Positions 36,559 to 45,060 are shown, numbered from the stretch's first letter. The stretch is 64,000 nucleotides of DNA from Paraburkholderia eburnea (GCF_002917095.1 NZ_PQGA01000004.1:124001-188000); one strand, 5' to 3'. Notes: generated by a model from the letters alone, not told the origin. Made by a program: numbers and translations.

Positions 36559-37076
36559 GTTCCGCCCGCTTGCCCACCCTGCTGCCCGATCACGCGTGGA
36601 TCGCGGCGCACATTCCGCACAGCGGCGCGATGTGCCTGCTCGACGGCGTCGAGGCCTGGGACGACACGCGCATCCGCTGCACAGCGACGAGCCACCGCGA
36701 CCCGCACAATCCGCTGCGCTCGCGCGGGCGGCTCGCTTCGGCGTGCGGCATCGAATACGCGGCGCAGGCCATGGCCGTGCACGGCGCGCTGGTTGATGGC
36801 GGCCGTGGCGACGGCAGCAACGACGCCCAACCGCGCGTGGGCTTTCTCGCCAGCGTGCGCGGCGTCGAAGCCCACGTCGCGCGCCTCGACACCTTCGCCG
36901 CACCGCTCACGATCGAGGCCGAACGCCTGAGCGGCGACGGCACCAGCGTGCTCTACGCGTTCACCGTGCGCTGCGGCGCGCAGGCGCTGCTCTCGGGCCG
37001 CGCCGCCGTGATGCTCGACGCCTCGGCGCGGCTGACCGGCAGTGGCCCAGCCACAATCAAGGAAGAATCCCCATGA
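36555..37076 (+). CDS. 3-hydroxyacyl-ACP dehydratase (ApeP-like hotdog protein)
   Basis: This 173-residue hotdog-fold protein opens with HIPHSGAMCLLDGVEAWDD (near 19-37) and has GIEYAAQAMAVHG (near 64-76), the helix of ApeP-type dehydratases. It would remove water after each ketoreduction to give the conjugated chain. It starts with GTG, overlapping the preceding stop by 4 bases, and ends overlapping a small secreted-protein gene. Confidence 0.85.
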   Translation: MSSARLPTLLPDHAWIAAHIPHSGAMCLLDGVEAWDDTRIRCTATSHRDPHNPLRSRGRLASACGIEYAAQAMAVHGALVDGGRGDGSNDAQPRVGFLASVRGVEAHVARLDTFAAPLTIEAERLSGDGTSVLYAFTVRCGAQALLSGRAAVMLDASARLTGSGPATIKEESP

Positions 37077-37399
37077 AAAATCGTCCGCTTATCCTCGCCG
37101 CGCTGGCCGCGCTGCTGCTCGGCCTCGTCAGCTCGGCGGCGCACGCCGATCTGCACGAAGTAAAAGAAAACATCAAGCACGACTCGAAAGAGGCCGCCCA
37201 CAAAACCGGCCACGCCGCGCGTGATTTCGGCCATGCGACCGCGAATGCGGCCAGGACCGTGGGCCACGGCATCGCGCACGCGTCGCGGGAGGGCTATGAG
37301 GCCACCAAACGCGCGACCAAACGTGTGTTCCACAAGGACGAAACCCGGGACGACACGCGGGAAGAAACCCGGGAAGAAGCGCATGGCGACGATGCGTAA
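37073..37399 (+). CDS. Small secreted His/Lys/Glu-rich protein of unknown function
   Basis: A 108-residue protein with a clear signal peptide (LALAALLLGLVSSAAHA, cleavage near 25). The mature part is charged, low-complexity and alpha-helical in character, rich in H, K, A and E (KENIKHDSKEAAHKTGHAA...), ending in an acidic tail of repeated DDTREETREE units. No family is recognised. The ATG overlaps the dehydratase stop, so it is translated with the polyene operon. It may be a periplasmic stress or carrier protein; this is a guess. Confidence 0.7.
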   Translation: MKNRPLILAALAALLLGLVSSAAHADLHEVKENIKHDSKEAAHKTGHAARDFGHATANAARTVGHGIAHASREGYEATKRATKRVFHKDETRDDTREETREEAHGDDA

Positions 37400-37719
37400 T
37401 TGACGGCTGACTGCTAAAACGGCATCGCGCAGATAGCCGCGACAGCCCGCCCAAACTCCCCCAATCGGCCCGCCGCACCCGCGATTTCGCGGCTTTGCGG
37501 GCCCGAATCCCTCTGCCGAACGGCCAATTTGCCCGTCTCGCGCCCACAACAAGGCAAAATACGGGTTTTCGAGCCCGTGCCGGGCTTCTATTTTTCCTGC
37601 CGGTTTGGCCTGCGCCCTTAGCAGACGCCGCCCGAGGACGTATCATCCGGGCCTCGACGCGCGGCCGGCCGGACCGCTTGCCCGGGATGCCCGCGCGCGA
37701 GCCCACTGGAGTTGTTTTG
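37400..37719. other. Gap between polyene operon and DUF2760 gene
   Basis: No gene is seen. It holds an ACGGG...CCCGT dyad (37561-37578) that overlaps the terminator hairpin at 37572, and a GC-rich CCGCG/CGCGG dyad near 37480. The promoter of the DUF2760-Hsp70 operon is probably in 37596-37719, but no clear -35/-10 pair was found. Confidence 0.5.
37572..37595 (+). terminator. Rho-independent terminator of the polyene operon
   Basis: AGCCCG-TGC-CGGGCT (37572-37586) is a 6-bp GC-rich hairpin followed by TCTATTTTT. It lies about 170 bases after the last operon gene. A partly overlapping dyad (37561-37578) could compete with it. Confidence 0.6.
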
Positions 37720-38328
37720 ATGACCGAACCCAAGATTTCATTCGCAGGCCGCGTTTCGCTCGCCTTCGGATCGTTTTTCGCCATTCTCGGCAATGCCGAA
37801 CTGGCCGCCGGCGTGCGCCGCCTGCGCAACGGCGAGACGTTTGATGCACCGGTTTCCGCACCTGTCGCGACCCAGCCCGCCCCCGTAGCCGCGCCGGTTG
37901 CGCCCGCCCCGGCTCCTGTCGCTGCGGCCGCCAGCGCCATCGAGGAAGCCAGCCCGCAATCGGCTATGCAGTTGCTCGGCCTGCTCCAGCGCAACGCGCG
38001 CTTCGTCGATTTCGTCGAGGAAGACATCGCGGGCTACGCGGACGCCGACATCGGCGCGGCCGCGCGCCTCGTCCACGAAGGCTGTCGCGCGACGCTGCGC
38101 GAACACTTCACGATCCGCCCGGTGCGCACGGAAGCCGAAGGCAGCCGCGTCACCATCGCCGAAGGCTTCGACGCCACGGCGATCCGCCTGACCGGCAACG
38201 TGGTCGGCGCCGCGCCCTTCAACGGCACAGTCAGCCATCGCGGCTGGCGCGTCGAGGACGTCAAGCTGCCCAGGCTCGTCAAATCGCATGACGCAAAAAT
38301 CATCGCACCAGCCGAGGTGGAACTGTGA
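37720..38328 (+). CDS. DUF2760 protein, partner of two Hsp70-family proteins
   Basis: This 202-residue protein begins with a short amphipathic/hydrophobic segment (RVSLAFGSFFAILGNAELAAG). An Ala/Pro-rich linker (near 50-75) and a C-terminal domain (about 80-202, SAMQLLGLLQRNARFVDFVEEDIAGYADADIGAAARLVHEGCR) follow. The C-terminal part corresponds to DUF2760. No function is established. Its stop overlaps the GTG start of the first Hsp70 gene, so the three genes form one operon. That linkage suggests a role as adaptor or client for the Hsp70 proteins. Confidence 0.85.
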   Translation: MTEPKISFAGRVSLAFGSFFAILGNAELAAGVRRLRNGETFDAPVSAPVATQPAPVAAPVAPAPAPVAAAASAIEEASPQSAMQLLGLLQRNARFVDFVEEDIAGYADADIGAAARLVHEGCRATLREHFTIRPVRTEAEGSRVTIAEGFDATAIRLTGNVVGAAPFNGTVSHRGWRVEDVKLPRLVKSHDAKIIAPAEVEL

Positions 38329-40169
38329 GCGAAGCCCGTTATTCCATCGGCATCGATCTGGGCACGACCCACTGTGCGCTCTCGTATGTCGACCTGACCC
38401 GCAGTGACGGCGAGAAAGCCGTGCAGGACGTGCTGCCGATCACGCAATTGACGGCGCCCGGCGCGATCGAATCGCCCGAGCTGCTGCCCTCGTTCCTCTA
38501 TCTGCCCAATGCGGGCGAACTGACGCCCGGCGACCTGACGCTGCCGTGGACGGCCACGCGCGAGTACGCCGTGGGCGAGATGGCGCGCAGCCGGGGCGCG
38601 GGCACGCCGATCCGCCTCGTGTCGAGCGCGAAGAGCTGGCTGTGCCACCCGGGCGTCGATCGCCGCGCGGCGATCCTGCCGAACGACGCGCCGCCCGAAG
38701 TCGCGCGCGTGTCGCCGCTCGAAGCGTCGATCCGCTACCTCACGCACCTGCGCGAGGCATGGGACCAGGCCGTGCCGGAAGCGCCGTTCGGCGAGCAGGA
38801 CGTCACCGTGACGATTCCGGCCTCGTTCGATCCGGCGGCGCGCGAGTTGACCGCCGAAGCCGCGCAGGCCGCCGGCTACACGCGCATGACGCTGCTGGAG
38901 GAACCGCAGGCCGCGCTCTATAGCTGGATCCAGAAGAGCGGCGGCGGCTGGCGCAAGGACGTCAAGGTCGGCGACATCATCCTCGTGGTGGACGTCGGCG
39001 GCGGCACGACCGACCTTTCGCTGATCGCGGTGGTCGAGCGCGAAGGCAATCTCGAACTGCATCGCGTTGCCGTGGGCGAGCACATCCTGCTCGGCGGCGA
39101 CAACATGGATCTCGCGCTCGCCCACGTGGTCGCGCGCAAGCTCGCGGCCCAGGGCACCCAGGCCGATCCGTGGCAGTTGCGCGCGCTCACCTACGCGTGC
39201 CGCTCGGCCAAGGAAACGCTGCTGTCCGATGCGAGCGTGGACACCGTGCCGCTCGTGGTGCCCAGCCGCGGCTCGAAGCTGATTGGCGGGTCGATCCGCA
39301 CCGAACTCACGCGCGCGGAACTCACGCAGATCATTCTCGAAGGCTTTTTCCCGCAGGTGGATGCCGCCGCGCGTCCGGCCGTGCGCACCCGCGCCGGTCT
39401 GACGCAGCTTGGCCTGCCCTACGCGCAGGACGCGGGCGTCACGCGCCATCTCGCGGCCTTCCTCGGCCGCCAGGTCGCGGCGCTTGCGCAAGTCGAAGGC
39501 TTCGGCGCACCCGCCGAAGGCGCGAGCTTCCTGCACCCGACCGCCGTGCTGTTCAATGGCGGCGTGTTCAAGTCGGAACTGCTCGCCGGGCGCGTGCTCG
39601 ACATCGTCAACGGCTGGCTCGCGGCCGAAGGCGCGCCTGCCGCACGCCTGCTGGGCGGCGCGGATCTCGACCTTGCGGTCGCGCGCGGCGCGGCGTACTA
39701 CGGCTATGTGAAGCGCGGCCGTGGCGTGCGCATTCGCGGCGGCACGGCGCGCGCGTACTACGTGGCGGTCGAATCGGCCATGCCCGCGGTGCCGGGTCTG
39801 GAGCCGCCCGTGTCGGCGCTGTGCGTCGCGCCGTTCGGCATGGAAGAAGGCACGGACGCGCCGCTGCCCGCGCAGGAATTCGGCCTGGTTGTGGGCGAGC
39901 CGGTGCATTTCCGCTTCTTCGGCTCGTCGGTGCGCCGTCAGGATCAGGTTGGCACGCTGCTCGACTACTGGTCGGCGGACGAACTTCAGGAACTCGAAGA
40001 GATCCAGGCCACGCTGCCGACCGAAGGCCGCACGCCCGGCGAAATCGTGCCGGTCAAGCTGCACGCGCGCGTGACCGAGGCGGGCACGCTGGAACTCGAA
40101 GCCGTGCCGTCCGGCAGCCACGAGCGCTGGAAGGTCGAGTTCGACGTGCGCGGCGGCGTGAGCGCCTGA
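38325..40169 (+). CDS. Hsp70-family protein (first of tandem pair)
   Basis: This 614-residue protein has an actin/Hsp70 ATPase domain: phosphate-1 IGIDLGTTHCALSYVD (near 8-23), phosphate-2 DVGGGTTDLSL (near 223) and adenosine motif LFNGGVFKSELLAGRV (near 408). The C-terminal region (about 470-614) differs from the DnaK substrate-binding domain and lacks the EEVD-like or lid features of DnaK. It begins with GTG, overlapping the DUF2760 stop by 4 bases. It is not a housekeeping DnaK: no grpE or dnaJ neighbour is present. Role unknown, presumably a specialised chaperone. Confidence 0.9.
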   Translation: MSEARYSIGIDLGTTHCALSYVDLTRSDGEKAVQDVLPITQLTAPGAIESPELLPSFLYLPNAGELTPGDLTLPWTATREYAVGEMARSRGAGTPIRLVSSAKSWLCHPGVDRRAAILPNDAPPEVARVSPLEASIRYLTHLREAWDQAVPEAPFGEQDVTVTIPASFDPAARELTAEAAQAAGYTRMTLLEEPQAALYSWIQKSGGGWRKDVKVGDIILVVDVGGGTTDLSLIAVVEREGNLELHRVAVGEHILLGGDNMDLALAHVVARKLAAQGTQADPWQLRALTYACRSAKETLLSDASVDTVPLVVPSRGSKLIGGSIRTELTRAELTQIILEGFFPQVDAAARPAVRTRAGLTQLGLPYAQDAGVTRHLAAFLGRQVAALAQVEGFGAPAEGASFLHPTAVLFNGGVFKSELLAGRVLDIVNGWLAAEGAPAARLLGGADLDLAVARGAAYYGYVKRGRGVRIRGGTARAYYVAVESAMPAVPGLEPPVSALCVAPFGMEEGTDAPLPAQEFGLVVGEPVHFRFFGSSVRRQDQVGTLLDYWSADELQELEEIQATLPTEGRTPGEIVPVKLHARVTEAGTLELEAVPSGSHERWKVEFDVRGGVSA

Positions 40170-40253
40170 CGCGCGCCCAGCGCATCCATCAGGGCGCGGC
40201 CCAAGCCAGGGCAGCGCCCGTCTCACCGCCAACCGAGTCAGCATTTGAGCGCG

Positions 40254-43073
40254 ATGAAGTCATACGTCGTCGGTATCGACCTGGGGACGAGCAATACGGT
40301 CGTGGCCTACGCCGAAGCGGGCGGCGACGAAATCCGCGTATTCGATATCGAGCAACTCACGGCGCCCGGCGAAGTCAGCGCCCAGCCGTTGTTGCCGTCG
40401 GCGCGCTATCACGCCGGGCCCGGCGAATTGCCGTCAAGCGCGCTGCAACTGCCGTGGTCCGCGCCGCAAGACGCTAAAGACGGCGACACCGCCGTGGTCG
40501 GCCGTCTTGCGCGCTCGCTCGGCGCGCAGGTGCCGGGGCGGCTGGTCGCCAGTGCGAAAAGCTGGCTCTCCCATGCCTCGGTGGACCGGCTCGCGCCGAT
40601 CCTGCCCTGGGGCGCGCCCGAGGATGTCGGCAAGATCTCGCCGGTCGACGCCAGCGCGAGCTATCTCGCGCATGTGCGCGCCGCGTGGAATCACCGTTTC
40701 CCGAATGCGCCGCTCGAACAGCAGGACGTGGTGCTCACCGTGCCCGCCTCGTTCGACGACGGCGCGCGCACGCTCACGCTCGAAGCCGCGCGCCGCGCGC
40801 AACTGCCCAAACTGCGCCTGCTCGAAGAGCCGCAGGCCGCATTCTACGACTGGTTGTTTCATCATCGCGACTCGTTGCAGGCCGAACTCGCAGGCACGCG
40901 CCTCGTGCTCGTGTGCGACGTGGGCGGCGGCACGACCGACCTCACGCTCATCCAGGTGCAGGTCGATGACAACGGCGAGCCGCGCCTGACGCGCATCGGC
41001 GTGGGCAACCACCTGATGCTCGGCGGCGACAACATGGATCTCGCGCTTGCGCATCTGGCGGAAAGCCGTCTTGTGCAGATGTCCGGCCAAAGCGGCAGGC
41101 TCTCGGCGGCCAGCCTTTCGCAACTGGTCGAACGCTGCCGCGTCGCGAAGGAGCAACTGCTCGACGAGGACGCGCCCGAAGCGGTCGGCGTGACGCTGCT
41201 CGGCGCGGGCTCGAAGCTGATCGGCGGCGCGCGCAGCACGCAGATCACGCGCGAGGAAGCGGCGCGCATCGTCGTGGACGGTTTTTTCCCGGCGGGCGAG
41301 GCTGGCGATCTGCCGCGCCGCTCGCGCGCGGCCATCGTCGAATTCGGCCTGCCCTATGCCGCCGATCCGGCGATCACGCGGCATATCGCGGCCTTCCTGC
41401 AACGCTTCGCGGCGCACTCGCGCGAGGCGCTTGGCTTGCCCGCAAGCCAAGCGTCAGCAGCGCCGCCGGTGCCCGACACGCTGCTGCTCAACGGCGGCGT
41501 GTTCAACGCGCCCGCGCTGGCCGCGCGTCTGCGCGACACGCTCGGCGCGTGGCGCGATGCGCCGCTCACCGTGCTGCAAAACGATCACCCCGACGTGGCC
41601 GTCGCACGCGGCGCGGTCGCCTTCGCGCTCGCGCGCAAGGGGCGCGCGCCGCGCATCGGCGGCGGCTCACCGCGCAGCTATTTCCTGGTGCTCGATGATG
41701 GCAAAAGCAGCGGTGAAAACGACGTCGAAGCCGCGCCGCACGGCATCTGCCTGCTGCCGCGCGGCACCGAGGAAGGCCACGAAGTACGGCTCGACGATCG
41801 CACCTTCGCGCTGCGGCTCGGTCATCCGGTGCAGTTCCATCTGGTCTCGACTGTCGCCGATACGCGCTGGAAAGCCGGAGAAATCGCCGAACTAACCAGC
41901 ACGCAGGCGGGCGACTTCATCCGCTTGCCGCCGCTGGCCACCGTGGTCGCGGGCAATCAGGGGGGGCGCGAACGCCCGGTCAAGCTCACCGCGCAACTGA
42001 CCGAGATCGGCACGCTGGAGGTGCGCTGCATCGCCACCGACGATCCCGCGCAGCAATGGCTGCTCGAATTCCAGTTGCGCCGCGAGGACCACGCGCGCCC
42101 GGACGCCGGTGCGCGCGTGCGCCATCCCGCGCTCGACGAAGCCATCGCGCTGATCGACCGCGTATTCGGTGCGAAGTCCGCCAAGGTCGATCCCAAGGAA
42201 GTGAAGCGCCTGCGCGCGCAGCTCGAACACACGCTCGGGCCGCGCCAGAACTGGGACAGTCCGCTGCTGCGCGAACTCTTCGGCGCGCTTTGGGACCGCG
42301 CGGGGCGCCGCCGCCGCTCCGCCGATCACGAGCGCCTCTGGCTCAACCTGGCGGGCTACTGCGTGCGGCCGGGCTTCGGTTATCCGCTCGACGAATGGCG
42401 CGTCGGGCAATTGTGGACGCTGTTCGACGACGGCATCCAGCACGTCAACGACAGCCAGGTCTGGTCCGAATGGTGGACGCTGTGGCGGCGCGCGGCGGGC
42501 GGCCTGGACACCGAGGCGCAGGAACAGGTGCTCGCGGCGATGCGCTGGCTGGAGGAAGCGGCGAGCGCGAAACACCACAAGCTGCCCTTCGATCCATCGA
42601 AGCTGGGTCACGCGGACATGGTGCGGCTCTACGCGTCGCTGGAGCAGATCGACGCAGCCAGCAAGATCGACATCGGCGGACAACTGCTTGAGCGTCTGCA
42701 AAAGCCTGCGGAGAATCATCAGAGCTGGTGGGCCGTGGGCCGCATCGGCGCGCGTTTGCCCTTCTATGGCAGCGCGCACGGCGTCGTGCCGCCCGACGTG
42801 GCGGCGCAATGGCTCGACGCGATTCTCGCGCTCGACTGGAAGAAGGTCGAACCCGCGATGTTCGCCGCCGCGCAGATCGCACGCATGACCGGTGACCGTT
42901 CGCGCGATATCGCGCCCGAGCTGCGCGAAACGGTGCTCAAACGGCTGGAGAGCGCGAACGCGCCGCACACGTGGATCGAAATGGTGCGCGAGGTCGTGGA
43001 GCTCGATAACGCCGATACCGGGCGCGTGTTTGGCGAGGCGTTGCCGGCAGGGTTGAAGTTGATGGCGGGTTAA
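40254..43073 (+). CDS. Long Hsp70-family protein with C-terminal extension (second of tandem pair)
   Basis: The 939-residue protein has an Hsp70 ATPase domain with VVGIDLGTSNTVVAYAE (near 5-21), CDVGGGTTDLTL (near 221) and LLNGGVFNAPALAARL (near 411). A short beta-like domain follows. A long helical extension (about 620-939) has no DnaK equivalent, is rich in W and charged residues (WSEWWTLWRRAAGGL), and resembles the C-terminus of large HscC-like Hsp70 proteins. The ATG at 40254 was preferred to a TTG at 40245; no clear ribosome site marks either. It lies 84 bp after the first Hsp70 gene. Confidence 0.88.
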   Translation: MKSYVVGIDLGTSNTVVAYAEAGGDEIRVFDIEQLTAPGEVSAQPLLPSARYHAGPGELPSSALQLPWSAPQDAKDGDTAVVGRLARSLGAQVPGRLVASAKSWLSHASVDRLAPILPWGAPEDVGKISPVDASASYLAHVRAAWNHRFPNAPLEQQDVVLTVPASFDDGARTLTLEAARRAQLPKLRLLEEPQAAFYDWLFHHRDSLQAELAGTRLVLVCDVGGGTTDLTLIQVQVDDNGEPRLTRIGVGNHLMLGGDNMDLALAHLAESRLVQMSGQSGRLSAASLSQLVERCRVAKEQLLDEDAPEAVGVTLLGAGSKLIGGARSTQITREEAARIVVDGFFPAGEAGDLPRRSRAAIVEFGLPYAADPAITRHIAAFLQRFAAHSREALGLPASQASAAPPVPDTLLLNGGVFNAPALAARLRDTLGAWRDAPLTVLQNDHPDVAVARGAVAFALARKGRAPRIGGGSPRSYFLVLDDGKSSGENDVEAAPHGICLLPRGTEEGHEVRLDDRTFALRLGHPVQFHLVSTVADTRWKAGEIAELTSTQAGDFIRLPPLATVVAGNQGGRERPVKLTAQLTEIGTLEVRCIATDDPAQQWLLEFQLRREDHARPDAGARVRHPALDEAIALIDRVFGAKSAKVDPKEVKRLRAQLEHTLGPRQNWDSPLLRELFGALWDRAGRRRRSADHERLWLNLAGYCVRPGFGYPLDEWRVGQLWTLFDDGIQHVNDSQVWSEWWTLWRRAAGGLDTEAQEQVLAAMRWLEEAASAKHHKLPFDPSKLGHADMVRLYASLEQIDAASKIDIGGQLLERLQKPAENHQSWWAVGRIGARLPFYGSAHGVVPPDVAAQWLDAILALDWKKVEPAMFAAAQIARMTGDRSRDIAPELRETVLKRLESANAPHTWIEMVREVVELDNADTGRVFGEALPAGLKLMAG

Positions 43074-43085
43074 AAGTCCTGCCAC

Positions 43086-43119
43086 GCAAAAACGCGCTCC
43101 GGTTTTCACTGGAGCGCGT
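43086..43119 (-). terminator. Terminator between the convergent Hsp70 and narK genes
   Basis: Arms ACGCGCTCC (43092-43100) and GGAGCGCGT (43111-43119) enclose a 10-base loop. On the minus strand the hairpin is followed by TTTTTGCG, so it is a good terminator for narK. It lacks a T-run on the plus strand but could still help end the Hsp70 transcript. Confidence 0.75.
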
Positions 43120-43144
43120 CGTTCATCGGTTCAGCAGGTGGGCG

Positions 43145-44560
43145 TCAATTTCCCGCCTGAACCTCGACAGCCTGCACGGCCTTCACCGCTTGCACGGCGA
43201 CCGGCTGCGCCATCAGCGCCTCTTGCGGCAGCGCCCATTCGAGCCAGCGCGTGCGATGCGCGACCACCAGACCGAACGCGACCGCCGCCAGCGCGCCGAA
43301 CGTCGCGAAACCCATCTGATAGCTGCCCGTGCTTTCCTTCGCGATACCCATGATGACCGGCAGATAGAACCCGCCGATGCCGCCCGCCGCGCCCACGATG
43401 CCCGACATCAGGCCGGTGCGGCCCTGCCAGCGGCGCGGCACGAGCTGGAACGTCGCGCCGTTGCCCAGGCCGAAGCATACATAGGTGAGCGCGAGCAGCG
43501 CGATACCGGCCGCAAACGGCGGCATCCACGCGGCGAACGCAAAGTCGCACAGCGAGATCGCCGCAAGCAGCAGCACGAGCGCGCGCACGCCCGAGATCCG
43601 GTCGGCGATCAGACCGCCAATCGGACGCACCATCGCCCCCGTGAGCGCCAGCAGCGACATGATCACGCCCGCTTCGAGCCTGGGCACCTGATAGAGCGAC
43701 ACGAGCAGCGTCGTCACATACGACGACATGCCGACAAAGCCGCCGAACGTAATGCTGTACACGAGCATCACGACCCACGTATCGCCTTCCGCCAGCACGC
43801 CGCGATAGTGGCGCGGCAACACGGCGATCGCCAGCAGCGCGCCCATCAGCGGCAGCAGCAGCACGCCGGTCTTGCCCGCGCCGAACACGCCTTCATGCAC
43901 GGCCAGCACGAGCGCGATCAGCCCCGCCAGCGTGATGAAGAATGCGCGCAATGCCTTCGGTACGCTGCCCGACTTCTGGCCGAGGTCGCGCGCCCAGAAG
44001 CACATGGCCAGCGCCGCGATGCCGAGCAGCGGCAGCGCCGCGCCCGTCGCGTGCGCCCAGCCGATGTTGCTGGCGAGGCCCGGGAACAGAAAACCGTCGA
44101 GCACCGCGCCTATGTTGCCGGCCGCGGCCAGCCCCAGCACGAGGCCCTGCACCTTCGGCGGATAGTTGCTGCCCGCCATCGGCAACGCCACCGCGAAGCT
44201 CGCGCCGCCCACGCCCAGCAGCACGCCCAGCACCAGCAGCAGCGTGTAGGACGGCGCGCCCGGCATCAGCAGCAGCACGACGGCCGGAATCGCCGACAGC
44301 GCAATGCCCATCAGCGCGACCTTGCGGCCGTCGCAGGCCTGATAGAGATTGCCGAGCGTCACGCGCAGAATGGCCGCGCCCAGCACCGGCACGGCGACCA
44401 GCAGGCCGAGTTCGGCCGGCGCCATGTGAATGTCCTTCTGGATGAACGGCGCAAGCGGGCCGAACATCACCCAGACCGTGAAGCCAGTGTCGAAATACAG
44501 GAAACACGCCAGCAGCGCGCGCCAGTTGCCGCTCTTCAGCGAACTCAAAAGGTCTTTCAC
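43145..44560 (-). CDS. Nitrate/nitrite transporter (NarK/NasA family MFS)
   Basis: This is a 471-residue, 12-helix major facilitator protein. Family marks are FLYFDTGFTVWVMFGPLAPFI (helix 1), GVGGASFAVALPMAG and NLYQACDGRKVALMG. It would bring nitrate in for the NasA/NirBD pathway. The GTG at 44560 is preferred because GGGAG lies 6 bases upstream; the longer frame begins at a GTG without a ribosome site and adds non-homologous residues. The last 20 residues contain the repeated VQAVKAVQAVEVQ. It has its own sigma54 promoter and attenuator-like leader. Confidence 0.92.
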   Translation of the reverse strand: MKDLLSSLKSGNWRALLACFLYFDTGFTVWVMFGPLAPFIQKDIHMAPAELGLLVAVPVLGAAILRVTLGNLYQACDGRKVALMGIALSAIPAVVLLLMPGAPSYTLLLVLGVLLGVGGASFAVALPMAGSNYPPKVQGLVLGLAAAGNIGAVLDGFLFPGLASNIGWAHATGAALPLLGIAALAMCFWARDLGQKSGSVPKALRAFFITLAGLIALVLAVHEGVFGAGKTGVLLLPLMGALLAIAVLPRHYRGVLAEGDTWVVMLVYSITFGGFVGMSSYVTTLLVSLYQVPRLEAGVIMSLLALTGAMVRPIGGLIADRISGVRALVLLLAAISLCDFAFAAWMPPFAAGIALLALTYVCFGLGNGATFQLVPRRWQGRTGLMSGIVGAAGGIGGFYLPVIMGIAKESTGSYQMGFATFGALAAVAFGLVVAHRTRWLEWALPQEALMAQPVAVQAVKAVQAVEVQAGN

Positions 44561-44701
44561 GAGGCACTCCCAGGTAATGGACTCGGGTGCGCGGATCACG
44601 TCGCGCCCCTCGTCCGTTTAACTTCGCACTCCGATTTATTCAGCGAACCTTGCTTCGAACCGGCCGGTCGCGCGCCAACGGATACACCTCGCGCCAAAAA
44701 C

Positions 44702-44858
44702 AAAAAAGCGTCCCGAAGCGCAACCGCATGGAAACTGTTCGCTCCATGGGAAACACGCTTCGGGACGCCGTTGCCCCGCCTTGCCAGGTTCGATCGTCGC
44801 GCTTGCAAACCGCCTGCTCGCGAAACGATGTCAATTCGTCGAGGCCATCGTTGACCCC
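44702..44858 (-). promoter_or_regulatory. Nitrate transporter leader RNA: hexaloop hairpin and strong terminator (ANTAR/NasT-type attenuator)
   Basis: On the minus strand a 6-bp hairpin GGGGTC-AACGAT-GGCCTC (44858-44841, two G-U pairs) presents an A1/G4 hexaloop. GCAAGC lies at 44806-44801. GGCAACGGCGTCCCGAAGCG then opens a 13-bp perfect terminator stem (arms 44768-44756 and 44720-44708) with an inner CATGGA/TCCATG hairpin and a T6 run (44707-44702). The order of parts matches the nirB and siroheme-gene leaders. Confidence 0.7.
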
Positions 44859-44870
44859 GCTGCTCTCTAA

Positions 44871-44885
44871 GCAATAGCTATGCCA
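44871..44885 (-). promoter_or_regulatory. Sigma54-type promoter of the nitrate transporter gene
   Basis: The minus strand reads TGGCAT-AGCTA-TTGC followed by TT, with GG and GC at exact spacing. The start site would fall near 44859, at the base of the hexaloop hairpin. Confidence 0.75.
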
Positions 44886-45026
44886 TTCATCGTGCGAACC
44901 ACGCGAGTCGCGCCGCAAACCCTTGAAATACAGACCTCGCGCACGCGGCCCCGTTTTTGCGCAGGCAAAAAGAAGGGGCGCATACCTGAGCATGTGCCCC
45001 ACCATTCATGTGCGGCTCGTGTCAGC

Positions 45027-45060
45027 CTCTGGTGCACCGCAGCGGTGGCGCGCACCAGAG
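45027..45060 (-). terminator. Inverted repeat just downstream of the second porin gene
   Basis: CTCTGGTGC (45027-45035) and GCACCAGAG (45052-45060) pair perfectly. They lie 9 bases beyond the porin stop on its strand, as expected for a transcript-end hairpin, but no T-run follows. It overlaps the NtrC-like site at 45033-45049. A further hairpin (GCCCC..TTTTTGC/GCAAAAA..GGGGC) lies at 44948-44979. Confidence 0.4.
45033..45049. promoter_or_regulatory. Candidate NtrC binding site upstream of the nitrate transporter gene
   Basis: TGCACC-GCAGC-GGTGGC matches 10 of 12 half-site bases of TGCACC-N5-GGTGCA. It lies about 150 bp upstream of the transporter's sigma54 promoter, a suitable enhancer distance. 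Confidence 0.5.

Noticed and set aside
38034-40244. 736-codon frame opposite the first Hsp70 gene
   Set aside because: Antisense shadow of a protein with all Hsp70 phosphate motifs.
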